64,000 nucleotides of DNA from Rhodobacter sp. (GTDB taxonomy: Bacteria; Pseudomonadota; Alphaproteobacteria; Rhodobacterales; Rhodobacteraceae): contig JAJEAY010000194.1 in the NCBI GenBank assembly GCA_022824145.1, positions 98,274-162,273 on the forward strand. Reading direction: 5' to 3'. Within the stretch, counting starts at the first letter, position 1, and each line of letters opens with the position of its first letter. The position numbers and the translations under genes were made by a program. This document shows positions 26,237-35,162 of this stretch, in pieces. Below the pieces are notes generated by a model. That model ran no database searches and was not told where the DNA came from. It was given only the letters and a program-made list of their open reading frames with translations.

Positions 26237-26663
26237 TGTCAGCCAAGATCGCCCTGCCTCTGACTGGTCTCCGCTCCACTTCCTGCCCTATCCGGCCACG
26301 CATCTTTTTCGATTTAGACCGCGCGCGCCACTCGGCGATGCCAGCGTCAAACCTCGCCTCTGCGGGAAAGCCGCGCGTCATTTGCAGACGGATGGATGGA
26401 GTGAATCGACGCCGCGGAGCCCGCAATCAATCCTTGCTGGGAAACGCTGGACTGATTCGGTGCATGTCCGGACAGCACCGAGGAGAAAAAAACCGTTCCG
26501 CAGTATTGCAGGTTCACTTCTCCTGCTCCCTCACTGCTGGACGCCCGAACAAAGCAGTCCTGAATTCATCTGCTTTTCCCGGCTGCTCGGCCCTACTCAA
26601 GGCGGTCACATCGGCCAAAGGAGCGAGGTCTGCATATTCAGTCGGGAATCCACTGTGAACGGA
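26237..26663. other. Spacer upstream of pyrC
   Basis: No gene is recognisable. The pyrC frame is open back to 26382, but that extension is Ser/Arg/Pro-rich and unlike any dihydroorotase. It presumably contains the pyrC promoter; none was convincing. Confidence 0.35.
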
Positions 26664-27728
26664 ATGCTGACCATCCGTCGTCCCGACGACTGGCATCTGC
26701 ACCTGCGGGATGGCGCAATTATGAAAGCGGTCCTGCCTGAGACAGTCAGGCACTTCGCGCGAGCGATCATCATGCCGAATCTCGTCCCCCCGGTGGTAAC
26801 GGGAGCGGACGCGACTGCCTACCGGGAGCGAATCGTGGCTTTGCTTCCGGATGGCGCTGATTTTGAACCGCTCATGACGCTGTATCTCACCGAAGAGACA
26901 GATCCAGAGGATGTCGCCGCCGCCGGAGAGAGCGGATTGGTCAAGGCGGTCAAGCTCTACCCGGCCGGTGCAACTACAAACTCGGCCTCCGGGGTGCGTG
27001 ACGTCACCCGCATACAGGCGGTGCTGGAGAAAATGGCTGAAGTCGGACTTCCGCTCTGCGTTCACGGCGAAGTTACCGACCCTGCCGTCGACATTTTTGA
27101 TAGGGAGGCGGCGTTCATCGACCGCGTGCTCGATCCGATCCGCCGCGCCACACCGGATCTGCGGGTGATTCTGGAGCACATCACCACACGCGATGGAATC
27201 GAATACGTCAAGGCACAGAACTCCGACATGGGCGGAACGATCACGGCACACCATCTGGCGATCAACCGAAACCATATTCTGGCCGGTGGCATCAGGCCTC
27301 ATTACTACTGCCTGCCTGTCGCCAAGCGCGAGGAACACCGACTGGCTCTTGTCTCTGCCGCAACGTCCGGCGACCCGCATTTCTTTCTGGGAACCGACAG
27401 CGCTCCGCATACTGACAGAAACAAGGAACAGGAATGCGGCTGTGCCGGCTGCTTCACTGCGACAAACGCCATCTCGGTTCTGGCGGAACTGTTCGAGAAA
27501 GAGGGCGCTCTTTCCAGACTCGAGGGCTTCGTCTCGCTTCACGGGCCCGCTTTCTATGGCTTGCGTGCCAATGAAGACACGGTCACGCTTGCCAAAGGCG
27601 CTCCAGTCTCCTATCCCGAGAAAATAATGACTCCCGACGGCCCGATCACTGTGTTCAATCCTGGCTTTCCGCTTCACTGGTCAGTTTCCCGACACGACCT
27701 GAACGGCGAAACTCCGACTCAGGGGTGA
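26664..27728 (+). CDS. pyrC: Dihydroorotase
   Basis: A zinc amidohydrolase that makes dihydroorotate in pyrimidine synthesis. The metal motif HLHLRDG follows the start ([13 protein letters not shown]), the lysine that becomes carboxylated is in [12 protein letters not shown], His ligands are in LCVHGE and [10 protein letters not shown], and the catalytic Asp is in [10 protein letters not shown]. The length of 354 residues and motifs place it in class II with E. coli PyrC. ATG 26664 is used; GTG 26655 in frame is possible. pyrE follows after 28 bases. Confidence 0.95.
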   Translation: MLTIRRPDDWHLHLRDGAIMKAVLPETVRHFARAIIMPNLVPPVVTGADATAYRERIVALLPDGADFEPLMTLYLTEETDPEDVAAAGESGLVKAVKLYPAGATTNSASGVRDVTRIQAVLEKMAEVGLPLCVHGEVTDPAVDIFDREAAFIDRVLDPIRRATPDLRVILEHITTRDGIEYVKAQNSDMGGTITAHHLAINRNHILAGGIRPHYYCLPVAKREEHRLALVSAATSGDPHFFLGTDSAPHTDRNKEQECGCAGCFTATNAISVLAELFEKEGALSRLEGFVSLHGPAFYGLRANEDTVTLAKGAPVSYPEKIMTPDGPITVFNPGFPLHWSVSRHDLNGETPTQG

Positions 27729-27756
27729 CCCCGACGCCAAAGACAGAGCAGCCGCA

Positions 27757-28443
27757 ATGATCCCCTCATCCTTCCCCTCCAAAAACGAGATCGCCGAGCG
27801 TTCCGCCGAGATGCTGCTTGAAGCCGGCGCGGTTCATTTCAACGCGCGCGAACCCTATGTCTATGCGTCGGGCCTGCCGGGGCCGACCTATATCGACTGC
27901 CGAATGCTGAACTCGTTTCCACGGATCCGATCGGTCTTGATGGACTTTCTCGTCGTCACGGTGATGCGGGAAGCTGGTTTCGAGGCATTTGACAACATTG
28001 CCGGCGGAGAGACCGCCGGGATCCCCTTCGCAGCGATGGTCGCCGAACGGATGGGCCTGCCCATGTCGTACGTGCGGAAGAAACCCAAGGGCTACGGCCG
28101 CAACGCCCGGATCGAAGGCGTCATGAAGGAAGGCCAGCGGGTGCTGCTGGTGGAGGATCTTGCGACTGATGGAGGCTCAAAGCTCGACTTCACGGACGCC
28201 ATTCGCAAGACCGGCGCCACTTGTGGCCATACGGCGGTACTCTTCTACTACGGAATTTTTCCACAAACCGAAAAGACCCTTGAGGAGCACGGGGTCAAGC
28301 TCCACAGCCTCTGTACATGGTGGGACGTGCTGGATGCGGCCAGAAAGCGAGAGTCCTTCGATGCCGAGACCTTGAATCAGGTAGAGGCGTTCCTGAACGC
28401 ACCCGGCGATTGGCAGGAAGCCTACAGGGACACAGCGACCTAG
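27757..28443 (+). CDS. pyrE: Orotate phosphoribosyltransferase
   Basis: Transfers phosphoribose from PRPP to orotate to give OMP. The PRPP-binding signature [14 protein letters not shown] and the orotate region [17 protein letters not shown] are clear, with [15 protein letters not shown] as the flexible Lys-containing loop. The 228-residue length fits the alphaproteobacterial form. It is co-directional with pyrC, so two steps of de novo pyrimidine synthesis are paired. It converges with the ABC ATPase gene, four bases away. Confidence 0.95.
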   Translation: MIPSSFPSKNEIAERSAEMLLEAGAVHFNAREPYVYASGLPGPTYIDCRMLNSFPRIRSVLMDFLVVTVMREAGFEAFDNIAGGETAGIPFAAMVAERMGLPMSYVRKKPKGYGRNARIEGVMKEGQRVLLVEDLATDGGSKLDFTDAIRKTGATCGHTAVLFYYGIFPQTEKTLEEHGVKLHSLCTWWDVLDAARKRESFDAETLNQVEAFLNAPGDWQEAYRDTAT

Positions 28444-28447
28444 GCCG

Positions 28448-29530
28448 TCAGGCCTTCGGAAACACGAAACAACGGTCCCGCCTGATCATTAGCCAAAGCG
28501 CTTTTCCTGGATTTGGAAGGAAAACGGACGGGACCGTCGCGGTCAGAACCGATCCATCGTAATCCATTCTCATCTCGACAAGGCTTTCCGATCCCATGAA
28601 CCGCGCCCGCTGGACGGTTCCGCGCGCCGCCGTGCCGTCCCGCGGGGTCGGGTTCGGGCCTTTTCCGCCGCGGTCGAAATCAATTTTCAGGTGCTGTGGA
28701 CGAATCACGATTTCGACTTCAGTGCCATCGGGCACTCCCGGAGCAAGAAACTGGCCGAACGGCGTGTCCGTCAGCGCTCCGCGCACCTTGCCGCGAATTA
28801 TGTTGATGTCGCTGAAGAATGCCGCCGCTGCCCGGTCCACGGGGGCGTTGTATACGTTGTAGGGCGCTCCCTGCTGCACGATCCGGCCGGTACGCATCAG
28901 CGCGATCTCGTCGGCCATGCGCATTGCCTCGTCGGGTTCATGGGTAACGAGAACGACGGCAGCGCCCTCTTCCTTCAGGATCTCAAGAGTCTCGTCGCGG
29001 ATGCCGTCACGAAGGCGGTTGTCCAGCCCCGAAAACGGTTCGTCCATCAGCATGACCTTCGGCTTCGGCGCGATCGCTCTCGCCAGCGCAACACGCTGCT
29101 GCTCGCCTCCTGACAGTTCGTGGGGGAAGCGGTCAGCGAATTCCCGCATCTGCACACGGTCAAGAACCTCGCATGCCCGCGAGCGTTTGGCATTCCTTGA
29201 ACCCCGGAGGCCAAAGGCAACGTTGTCGACGACGCTCAAATGCGGAAAAAGCGCAAAGTCCTGAAAGATCAGCCCGATCGGCCTGCCCTCCGGCGGCACG
29301 CTGAAGCTGCCGTCGCAGACCACTTCGCCGTCAACCAGAATACGGCCCGAATCCTGCCGGTCGACACCTGCGACACACCGCAGCGTCGTCGACTTTCCGC
29401 ATCCCGACGGTCCAAGCAGGCAGGTCACCTGCCCCGGCATCACCTGCAGCGAGACTCGGTCAACCGCGGCGCGCCCGCTGTAGCTCCGGATCAGATCCTG
29501 CACTTCAAGCCGATAGATGTCGTCCGCCAC
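28448..29530 (-). CDS. ABC transporter ATP-binding protein (FbpC/PotA-like)
   Basis: The ATPase subunit of an importer of the CUT1/iron-polyamine class. It has Walker A GPSGCGKST, the signature LSGGEQQRVALARA, Walker B VMLMDEPFSGLD and the switch VTHEPDEA. The last 110 residues form a TOBE-like domain (VEIVIRPQHLKI). The GTG at 29530 is chosen for GGCGGAG upstream; an upstream in-frame start at 29584 lacks support. Permease and binding protein genes are not adjacent, so the substrate (ferric iron, spermidine or other) is undetermined. Confidence 0.9.
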   Translation of the reverse strand: MADDIYRLEVQDLIRSYSGRAAVDRVSLQVMPGQVTCLLGPSGCGKSTTLRCVAGVDRQDSGRILVDGEVVCDGSFSVPPEGRPIGLIFQDFALFPHLSVVDNVAFGLRGSRNAKRSRACEVLDRVQMREFADRFPHELSGGEQQRVALARAIAPKPKVMLMDEPFSGLDNRLRDGIRDETLEILKEEGAAVVLVTHEPDEAMRMADEIALMRTGRIVQQGAPYNVYNAPVDRAAAAFFSDINIIRGKVRGALTDTPFGQFLAPGVPDGTEVEIVIRPQHLKIDFDRGGKGPNPTPRDGTAARGTVQRARFMGSESLVEMRMDYDGSVLTATVPSVFLPNPGKALWLMIRRDRCFVFPKA

Positions 29531-29608
29531 GCAGCACTCCGCCTCAAACCTGATAAATTTGATCGGTCTTTCGGCACATTGCAACCCGATGCAGTGCAGG
29601 CAGTTCGG

Positions 29609-30388
29609 TCAGAGCGTCGCGTTAACTCCGCCGCCGTCGAGGAGGATGTTCTGTCCAACAATGAATCCAGCGTGCCGGGAGCAAAGAAAGGCACAGGCAG
29701 CGCCGAATTCCGCCGATGTGCCATAACGTCCGACCGGGATTGTCGACGCGCGCCTTGAGCGCGCCTCGTCCAGCGTGATGCCTTCCGCATTGGCAATTCC
29801 CTGATCAAGCGCATCCGCTCGGTCAGTCGCATGGACTCCCGGCAGAAGGTTGTTGATGGTAACGCCCGATTTCGCCACCTGGCGGGACGTGCCAGCGACA
29901 AAACCCGTCAGCCCTGCACGTGCGGAATTCGAGAGACCAAGAGACGGAATCGGCGCTTTCACGGACTGCGACGTGATGTTGACAACCCGTCCCCATCCCC
30001 GCTCCATCATTGTGGGCACCAGCGCCTTCATCAGAGCGATGGGCGTCAGCATGTTGGATTCCAGAGCCTTGAGGAAATCTCCGCGGTTCCAATCTGTCCA
30101 CATTCCCGGCGGCGGCCCGCCAGCATTGCTGACGAGAATGTCGACCGGGCCGCACCTGTCCAACACCTTTTTTCGTCCATCCTCGCTCGCGATGTCTGCT
30201 GCCACTGCAGTAACCGCGATTCCGAACTTTTCGCGAACAGCCGCCGCCGAGGCTTCGAGCTGATCCGAACCGCGTGCGTTCATCGTCAGGTTCACGCCGG
30301 CCTCCGCCAACGCTTCGGCACAGCCAAGTCCCAACCCCCGCGAAGAAGCGCACACCAACGCCGATTTGCCTCTGATCCCTAGATCCAC
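29609..30388 (-). CDS. Short-chain dehydrogenase/reductase lacking the usual Tyr-Lys pair
   Basis: A Rossmann-fold SDR of 259 residues. The cofactor motif is CASSRGLGLGCAEALA (TGxxxGxG-like) and NAGG is at the expected place. The catalytic region reads NITSQSVKAPIPSLGLSNSARAGL: the active-site Ser is there, but the YxxxK pair is replaced by SxxxR. A subfamily with LSN(G/S)ARAGL is common in bacteria, so this is a lineage trait rather than decay. The GTG start at 30388 has a strong GGAGG seven bases upstream. Substrate unknown. Confidence 0.88.
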   Translation of the reverse strand: MDLGIRGKSALVCASSRGLGLGCAEALAEAGVNLTMNARGSDQLEASAAAVREKFGIAVTAVAADIASEDGRKKVLDRCGPVDILVSNAGGPPPGMWTDWNRGDFLKALESNMLTPIALMKALVPTMMERGWGRVVNITSQSVKAPIPSLGLSNSARAGLTGFVAGTSRQVAKSGVTINNLLPGVHATDRADALDQGIANAEGITLDEARSRRASTIPVGRYGTSAEFGAACAFLCSRHAGFIVGQNILLDGGGVNATL

Positions 30389-30518
30389 TTTTCAGCCTCC
30401 TAACCAAAGTCATGTCTGCGAAGGCCTATCACTCACCCCAACTGACTTGAAGTGCCGTGCTGGCTGTCTCGGCCAAGGTCAATTGCTCTTTAGTGCGGTC
30501 AGTCCTATATGCGCCTGC

Positions 30519-32126
30519 ATGCTGGACCGTACGTCAAACATCCCCGAACTTCCGCCCGAGGTCGCGCGTCGGCGAACCTTCGCGATCATCTCACACCCAG
30601 ACGCCGGCAAAACCACGCTGACCGAGAAGTTCCTGCTATATGGCGGCGCGATTCGGATGGCTGGGCAAGTGCGTGCCAAGGGAGAGGCACGGCGAACGCG
30701 GTCGGACTACATGAATATTGAAAAGGATCGTGGAATCAGCGTCAGCGCTTCGGCGATGTCATTCGACTACGGAGCTTACCGTTTCAATCTGGTCGATACT
30801 CCCGGGCACAGCGACTTTTCCGAGGACACCTACCGTACACTTACAGCTGTCGACGGCGCTGTCATGGTGATAGACGGCGCAAAAGGTGTTGAAAGCCAGA
30901 CACGGAAACTCTTCGAGGTCTGCCGTCTCCGCGATCTGCCGATTCTGACATTCTGCAACAAGATGGATCGGGAAAGCCGGGAGATATTCGAGATCATCGA
31001 CGAGATTCAGGAGACGCTGGCCATCGACGTTACGCCAGCTTCATGGCCCATCGGAACGGGCCAGGATTTCATCGGCTGCTATGACCTGCTGAACGACCGC
31101 CTGGAACTCCTGGACCGAGCCGGCCGCAACAGGGTGGTCGAGTCGATCGGAATTGAAGGACTTGATGACCCAAAACTTGTGGAACATGTACCGGCCCGCC
31201 TAGTGGGAAAGCTGCTTGAAGATCTGGAAATGGCGCGCGAGCTGCTGCCGCCGTTCGACAGGAGCACATTTCATGAAGGATCACTGACGCCAATCTGGTT
31301 CGGATCCGCGATAAATTCATTTGGCGTCAGGGAACTGATGGACGGAATCGGGAACTTTGGCCCGGCTCCACAGCCGCAGAGCGCCGAACCGCGCCAGGTG
31401 GCTCCTGAGGAACGGAAGGTATCCGGATTCGTGTTCAAGGTTCAGGCGAATATGGATCCACGGCATCGCGACCGTGTGGCCTTCCTGCGGATGGCAAGCG
31501 GGCACTTCCGGCGAGGCATGAAGCTGACCCACGTGCGGACAAAGAAACCTATCGCGATCGGCAACCCGGTTCTGTTCCTCGCTTCGGATCGCGAACTGGC
31601 GGAAGAGGCGTGGGCCGGGGACATAATTGGCATTCCCAACCATGGCCAGCTGCGCATCGGCGACACGCTGACCGAAGGCGAAGCGATCCGTGTGACAGGC
31701 ATCCCTTCATTCGCGCCTGAGCTGCTTCAAAGAATCCGTGCCACCGACCCGCTTAAGGCCAAGCACCTTGAAAAGGCGTTGATGCAGTTTGCTGAAGAGG
31801 GCGCCGCAAAGGTCTTCAAGCCGCTGGTGGGCTCCGGCTTCATCGTTGGCGTCGTGGGATCGCTTCAGTTCGACGTCTTGGCGAGCCGCATCGAACTGGA
31901 ATACGGACTTCCGGTTCGCTTCGAACCCACGCAGTTCACCTCAGCGCGCTGGGCTAATGGCCCCAAGACAGCGATCGAGCGATTCGTCGATGCCAACAAG
32001 CAGCACATCAGCCATGACCACGATGGCGACGTAGTGTATCTTACGCGCCTGCAATGGGACATCGACCGGGTCGAGCGTGACTACCGGGACGTGACCCTCA
32101 CTGCGACTAAAGAGATGATGGCCTGA
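30519..32126 (+). CDS. prfC: Peptide chain release factor 3
   Basis: A GTPase that recycles RF1 and RF2 from the ribosome after termination. G motifs are ISHPDAGKTTL (P-loop), VDTPGHSDFSEDTYRTL and CNKMDRESRE; the C-terminal part includes VGSLQFDVLASRIELEY and ends DVTLTATKEMMA. The length of 535 residues matches RF3. ATG 30519 agrees with the family start; the open frame upstream to 30366 overlaps the divergent SDR gene and is discarded. Confidence 0.95.
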   Translation: MLDRTSNIPELPPEVARRRTFAIISHPDAGKTTLTEKFLLYGGAIRMAGQVRAKGEARRTRSDYMNIEKDRGISVSASAMSFDYGAYRFNLVDTPGHSDFSEDTYRTLTAVDGAVMVIDGAKGVESQTRKLFEVCRLRDLPILTFCNKMDRESREIFEIIDEIQETLAIDVTPASWPIGTGQDFIGCYDLLNDRLELLDRAGRNRVVESIGIEGLDDPKLVEHVPARLVGKLLEDLEMARELLPPFDRSTFHEGSLTPIWFGSAINSFGVRELMDGIGNFGPAPQPQSAEPRQVAPEERKVSGFVFKVQANMDPRHRDRVAFLRMASGHFRRGMKLTHVRTKKPIAIGNPVLFLASDRELAEEAWAGDIIGIPNHGQLRIGDTLTEGEAIRVTGIPSFAPELLQRIRATDPLKAKHLEKALMQFAEEGAAKVFKPLVGSGFIVGVVGSLQFDVLASRIELEYGLPVRFEPTQFTSARWANGPKTAIERFVDANKQHISHDHDGDVVYLTRLQWDIDRVERDYRDVTLTATKEMMA

Positions 32127-32530
32127 GTTTCTGGTTTTTGGGCCACCTCCACCCCGTTATGCCGACATCGACAACAAGGATTGTTCAGCTGATGCAAGGA
32201 GCGCATATAGCTTGATTGACGCGAGCGGACTTCAGAGACTGAACTGTCGTAGCCTTGGGCTTGTTGGCGATCTTGAGGTCAGGACACCGATCAAGACCAG
32301 CAGATAAGAGGTGCGACACCAATTCATCAGTGCACTACATGCCGGTGACCTAATTCAGCATCAGACCCTTGCGGAGAGATATTCCAGATGCATTCTGCGT
32401 AGTGATGCACCTCCATAGTGTTTAATTGACAATCGTCTCTGATGGCCGCACCAGATAGAATGGGACTCGAGGTAACAATCCCCTTGCGATCGGCTGCATG
32501 TCTTCATGAGATTTCCAAGTAGGATCGGTG
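32127..32530. other. Spacer with no recognisable gene
   Basis: It follows prfC. A weak inverted repeat (TGGCC...GGGCCA with a short T stretch) just past the prfC stop, near 32118-32147, might act as its terminator. The rest has only random-looking short ORFs. Confidence 0.3.
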
Positions 32531-33187
32531 ATGCACGATACATCCTGGCCGCAACACAGTGTCGGCCCAATGGGATCGGAATTCTGGAGGATTGCAGTGC
32601 CACCAGACATCGTCCCGGAACTGGCCAAGCGAGTCGACTGGAACCGGTTCGGGCGGCGGGTGATGGTTGCCGCCGATGGAATCATCGCTTGGATGACCCC
32701 TTCCGGGCCGCATGAGGACTACGCGGACGCATCTGAAGAGACGGTCAGGCTGGCCGCTCGGCTGCTCGGCCGCCGGATCAAAGCCAAGCGCGGCACCCGC
32801 TGGAAGCGCCCGGAAGATCCCGAGAACACCGGACTGGAAGCCGATGCGAGCTTCTACATCGGTGCCAACGCAGAACGTTGGTACGCCGCGGCGGAAAAGG
32901 GCGGCAAGGCGGCGGAGGTTTTCGAGGCGGCGACGCCGCCCGACCTTGTTATCGAGGTCGAAGCAACACATGCAGACAGAGACAAGCCCGACCGTTATGC
33001 AGTTCTGGGTGCCACAGAGATGTGGCGGGCGGCGCTCCGCGAAAACGGCGACAGGATTGAGGTCGAGATTCTTGACCTTCAGGCACCGGGCGGGCCACGT
33101 CCGGTGGAGACGTCTCTGACGCTGGCCGGGTTAAGGCACGGCCCTTTTGCCGGAAGCACTCGGGATGGCCCGCCTAGGTCGCCATGA
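32531..33187 (+). CDS. Uma2-family (DUF820) putative restriction-like nuclease
   Basis: A 218-residue protein with the Uma2 pattern: an N-terminal helical part, then LEADASFYIGANAERW, and the core DLVIEVEATHADRDKPDRYAVLGATEMWRAA. The core carries the acidic and Lys residues of the PD-(D/E)xK fold (D-x(n)-E-V-E with a distal K). Uma2 genes occur in variable copy number, often beside toxin-like or mobile genes; no biological role is established. ATG 32531 follows GTG 32528 in frame. It stands alone between prfC and a helicase gene. Confidence 0.8.
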   Translation: MHDTSWPQHSVGPMGSEFWRIAVPPDIVPELAKRVDWNRFGRRVMVAADGIIAWMTPSGPHEDYADASEETVRLAARLLGRRIKAKRGTRWKRPEDPENTGLEADASFYIGANAERWYAAAEKGGKAAEVFEAATPPDLVIEVEATHADRDKPDRYAVLGATEMWRAALRENGDRIEVEILDLQAPGGPRPVETSLTLAGLRHGPFAGSTRDGPPRSP

Positions 33188-33633
33188 TGCGCTAGAAGAA
33201 CTGCTCGCGACGGCGCTATCGCCGATGGACGGATCGGGCGGCGAAGACAGCGGTACCTCGACACCATGAACGCAGGCATCACCACTTAACCCAGAGGCAA
33301 GAATCCGCACGAAACGCTTCTTTTCTGGCATAGGCCGTTCTACGCGCGGGGGAACCGATACGCTGAAGTCGAGGCGAGAGGCGACTGTGTCCTGAACAGT
33401 TCCAGCTCGCCTCATCCCGCCGAGCAACCCGCAATCGAGCGGCTCAGACCTCAGGTTTCGCCGGAACGTTGCCATATGGTGACCATTTGTCCCGCCAAGC
33501 GCCGGTTTCCCGACCTTGACGCCGGGAAGGAGATCGAATAGATGGCCTACAACCAGCCGAAAAGCAGGCAATCCGGTCTGTTGGGCTGCGAAGGAGACGT
33601 GGCTGGACACAAGCCGCAATCCGAAAGGCACAC
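33188..33633. other. Spacer upstream of the DEAD-box helicase
   Basis: No gene is recognisable on either strand, and the long minus-strand ORF here (33131-33730) runs into the helicase coding region. It may carry a 5' untranslated region of the helicase gene, which is often cold-regulated, but no conserved element was identified. Confidence 0.3.
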
Positions 33634-34983
33634 ATGACATCATTCTCCGACTTGGGGCTAGCCCCGGAAGTTCAAAAAGCAGTATCGGAAGCAGGTTACG
33701 AAACCCCAACCCCAATTCAGGCAGACGCAATTCCGCCGGCCCTCGAAGGCCGCGATGTACTCGGCATCGCCCAGACAGGAACGGGAAAAACCGCCAGCTT
33801 CACGCTGCCGATGATCACTATGCTCGCGAAGGGCCGCACCCGGGCAAGAATGCCCCGCAGTCTCGTTCTTTGCCCGACCCGGGAACTCGCGGCCCAGGTT
33901 GCCGAGAATTTCGAAACCTATTCCAAACACGTGAATCTCACAAAGGCACTCCTGATCGGGGGGGTCAGCTTCAAAGCGCAGGGCGAACTGATCGACAAAG
34001 GCGTCAGCGTGCTGATCGCCACGCCCGGTCGACTTCTTGACCATTTTGAGCGAGGCAAACTTCTTCTCAACGGCGTTCAGGTGATGGTGGTCGACGAAGC
34101 CGACCGGATGCTCGATATGGGATTCATCCCGGACATCGAGCGCATCTTCTCGCTAACGCCGTTCACCCGCCAAACGCTGTTCTTCAGCGCGACCATGGCG
34201 CCGGAAATCGAACGGATCACGAATGCCTTTCTGTCGAACCCAGCAAAAATTGAAGTTGCCCGGCGGGCGACGGCTTCGGAGACTATAGAGCAGACGGCGG
34301 TCATGTTCAGGGCTTCCCGCCGCGATCTCGCGCCGCAGCAGAAACGCGCCGCCCTGCGCTCCGTGATTGCAGCGGAGGGCGAGGCCTGCACGAACGCGAT
34401 CATTTTCTGCAACCGAAAGACCGACGTCGACATCCTCGCTGGTTCCCTGAAAAAACATGGCTTTCAGGCGGAACCGATCCACGGCGATCTTGACCAATCG
34501 CAGAGAACCCGAACTCTCGACGCTTTTCGTGACAGCTCGCTGAGACTGCTAGTCGCGTCGGATGTCGCGGCACGCGGTCTCGACATTCTGTCTGTCAGCC
34601 ATGTCTTCAATTTCGACGTCCCCACCAACGCCGAGGACTATGTGCACCGCATCGGCAGAACTGGACGTGCCGGGCGTGAGGGAAAAGCGATAACGATTTA
34701 TGAGACACGTGACGAGAAGGCGCTTGATGCAGTTGAGCGGCTGATCGGGAAAAAGATCCCACGCATCCAGGCGGCAGAGGCATCCGAAAAACCGGCCAGC
34801 AATTCGATACCTGACATTGCCGAAGAACTGAAGACTGCGGAGAGCCAGTCGCGAAAGCGACGCGGCAATGCTTCATCACGCAGAAAGCCTCAAAACGCGC
34901 CGCCTGAAGACAATATGGTGGGAATGGGGGCGCATTTGCCGCAGTTTATCGCCATGAGCTTTGACGAACGGCTGGCGACATAA
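33634..34983 (+). CDS. DEAD-box ATP-dependent RNA helicase
   Basis: An RNA helicase of 449 residues related to RhlE. Motifs in order are the Q motif (PTPIQ), AQTGTGKT (47-53), PTRELAAQV, TPGRL, DEAD (VVDEADRMLDMGF), SAT, IIFCNRKTDVD, ARGLDI and HRIGRTGRAGR. The C-terminal 90 residues are charged and Lys/Arg-rich, likely for RNA contact. AAAGG lies about seven bases before the ATG. Probable roles are ribosome assembly or mRNA decay, possibly beside the ribonuclease J encoded downstream on the other strand. Confidence 0.93.
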   Translation: MTSFSDLGLAPEVQKAVSEAGYETPTPIQADAIPPALEGRDVLGIAQTGTGKTASFTLPMITMLAKGRTRARMPRSLVLCPTRELAAQVAENFETYSKHVNLTKALLIGGVSFKAQGELIDKGVSVLIATPGRLLDHFERGKLLLNGVQVMVVDEADRMLDMGFIPDIERIFSLTPFTRQTLFFSATMAPEIERITNAFLSNPAKIEVARRATASETIEQTAVMFRASRRDLAPQQKRAALRSVIAAEGEACTNAIIFCNRKTDVDILAGSLKKHGFQAEPIHGDLDQSQRTRTLDAFRDSSLRLLVASDVAARGLDILSVSHVFNFDVPTNAEDYVHRIGRTGRAGREGKAITIYETRDEKALDAVERLIGKKIPRIQAAEASEKPASNSIPDIAEELKTAESQSRKRRGNASSRRKPQNAPPEDNMVGMGAHLPQFIAMSFDERLAT

Positions 34984-35001
34984 TGCTTTGGAAACAGCAC
35001 G

Positions 35002-35025
35002 AGCCGAACCGAACGCAGTTCGGCT
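35002..35025. terminator. Hairpin between convergent helicase and rnj genes
   Basis: AGCCGAAC (35002-35009) and GTTCGGCT (35018-35025) form a perfect 8-base stem with an 8-base loop, 18 bases after the helicase stop. It could end transcription from the left. There is no T run, so the assignment is tentative. Confidence 0.45.
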
Positions 35026-35162
35026 TCAGTTCCGGGATAGCCCAGAAAGCGCGTGACTTCACACTCTGACTGCGCAAAGGTCGGCACTCAGAACACCCGA
35101 ACGACAGCCGCTCAGAGACCTGCACCCGGAAACGCCATCAATGCATCGCAGGCTGCCTCCCG

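Noticed and set aside
26514-27677. Minus-strand ORF of 387 codons
   Set aside because: It is antisense to pyrC and has no family similarity.
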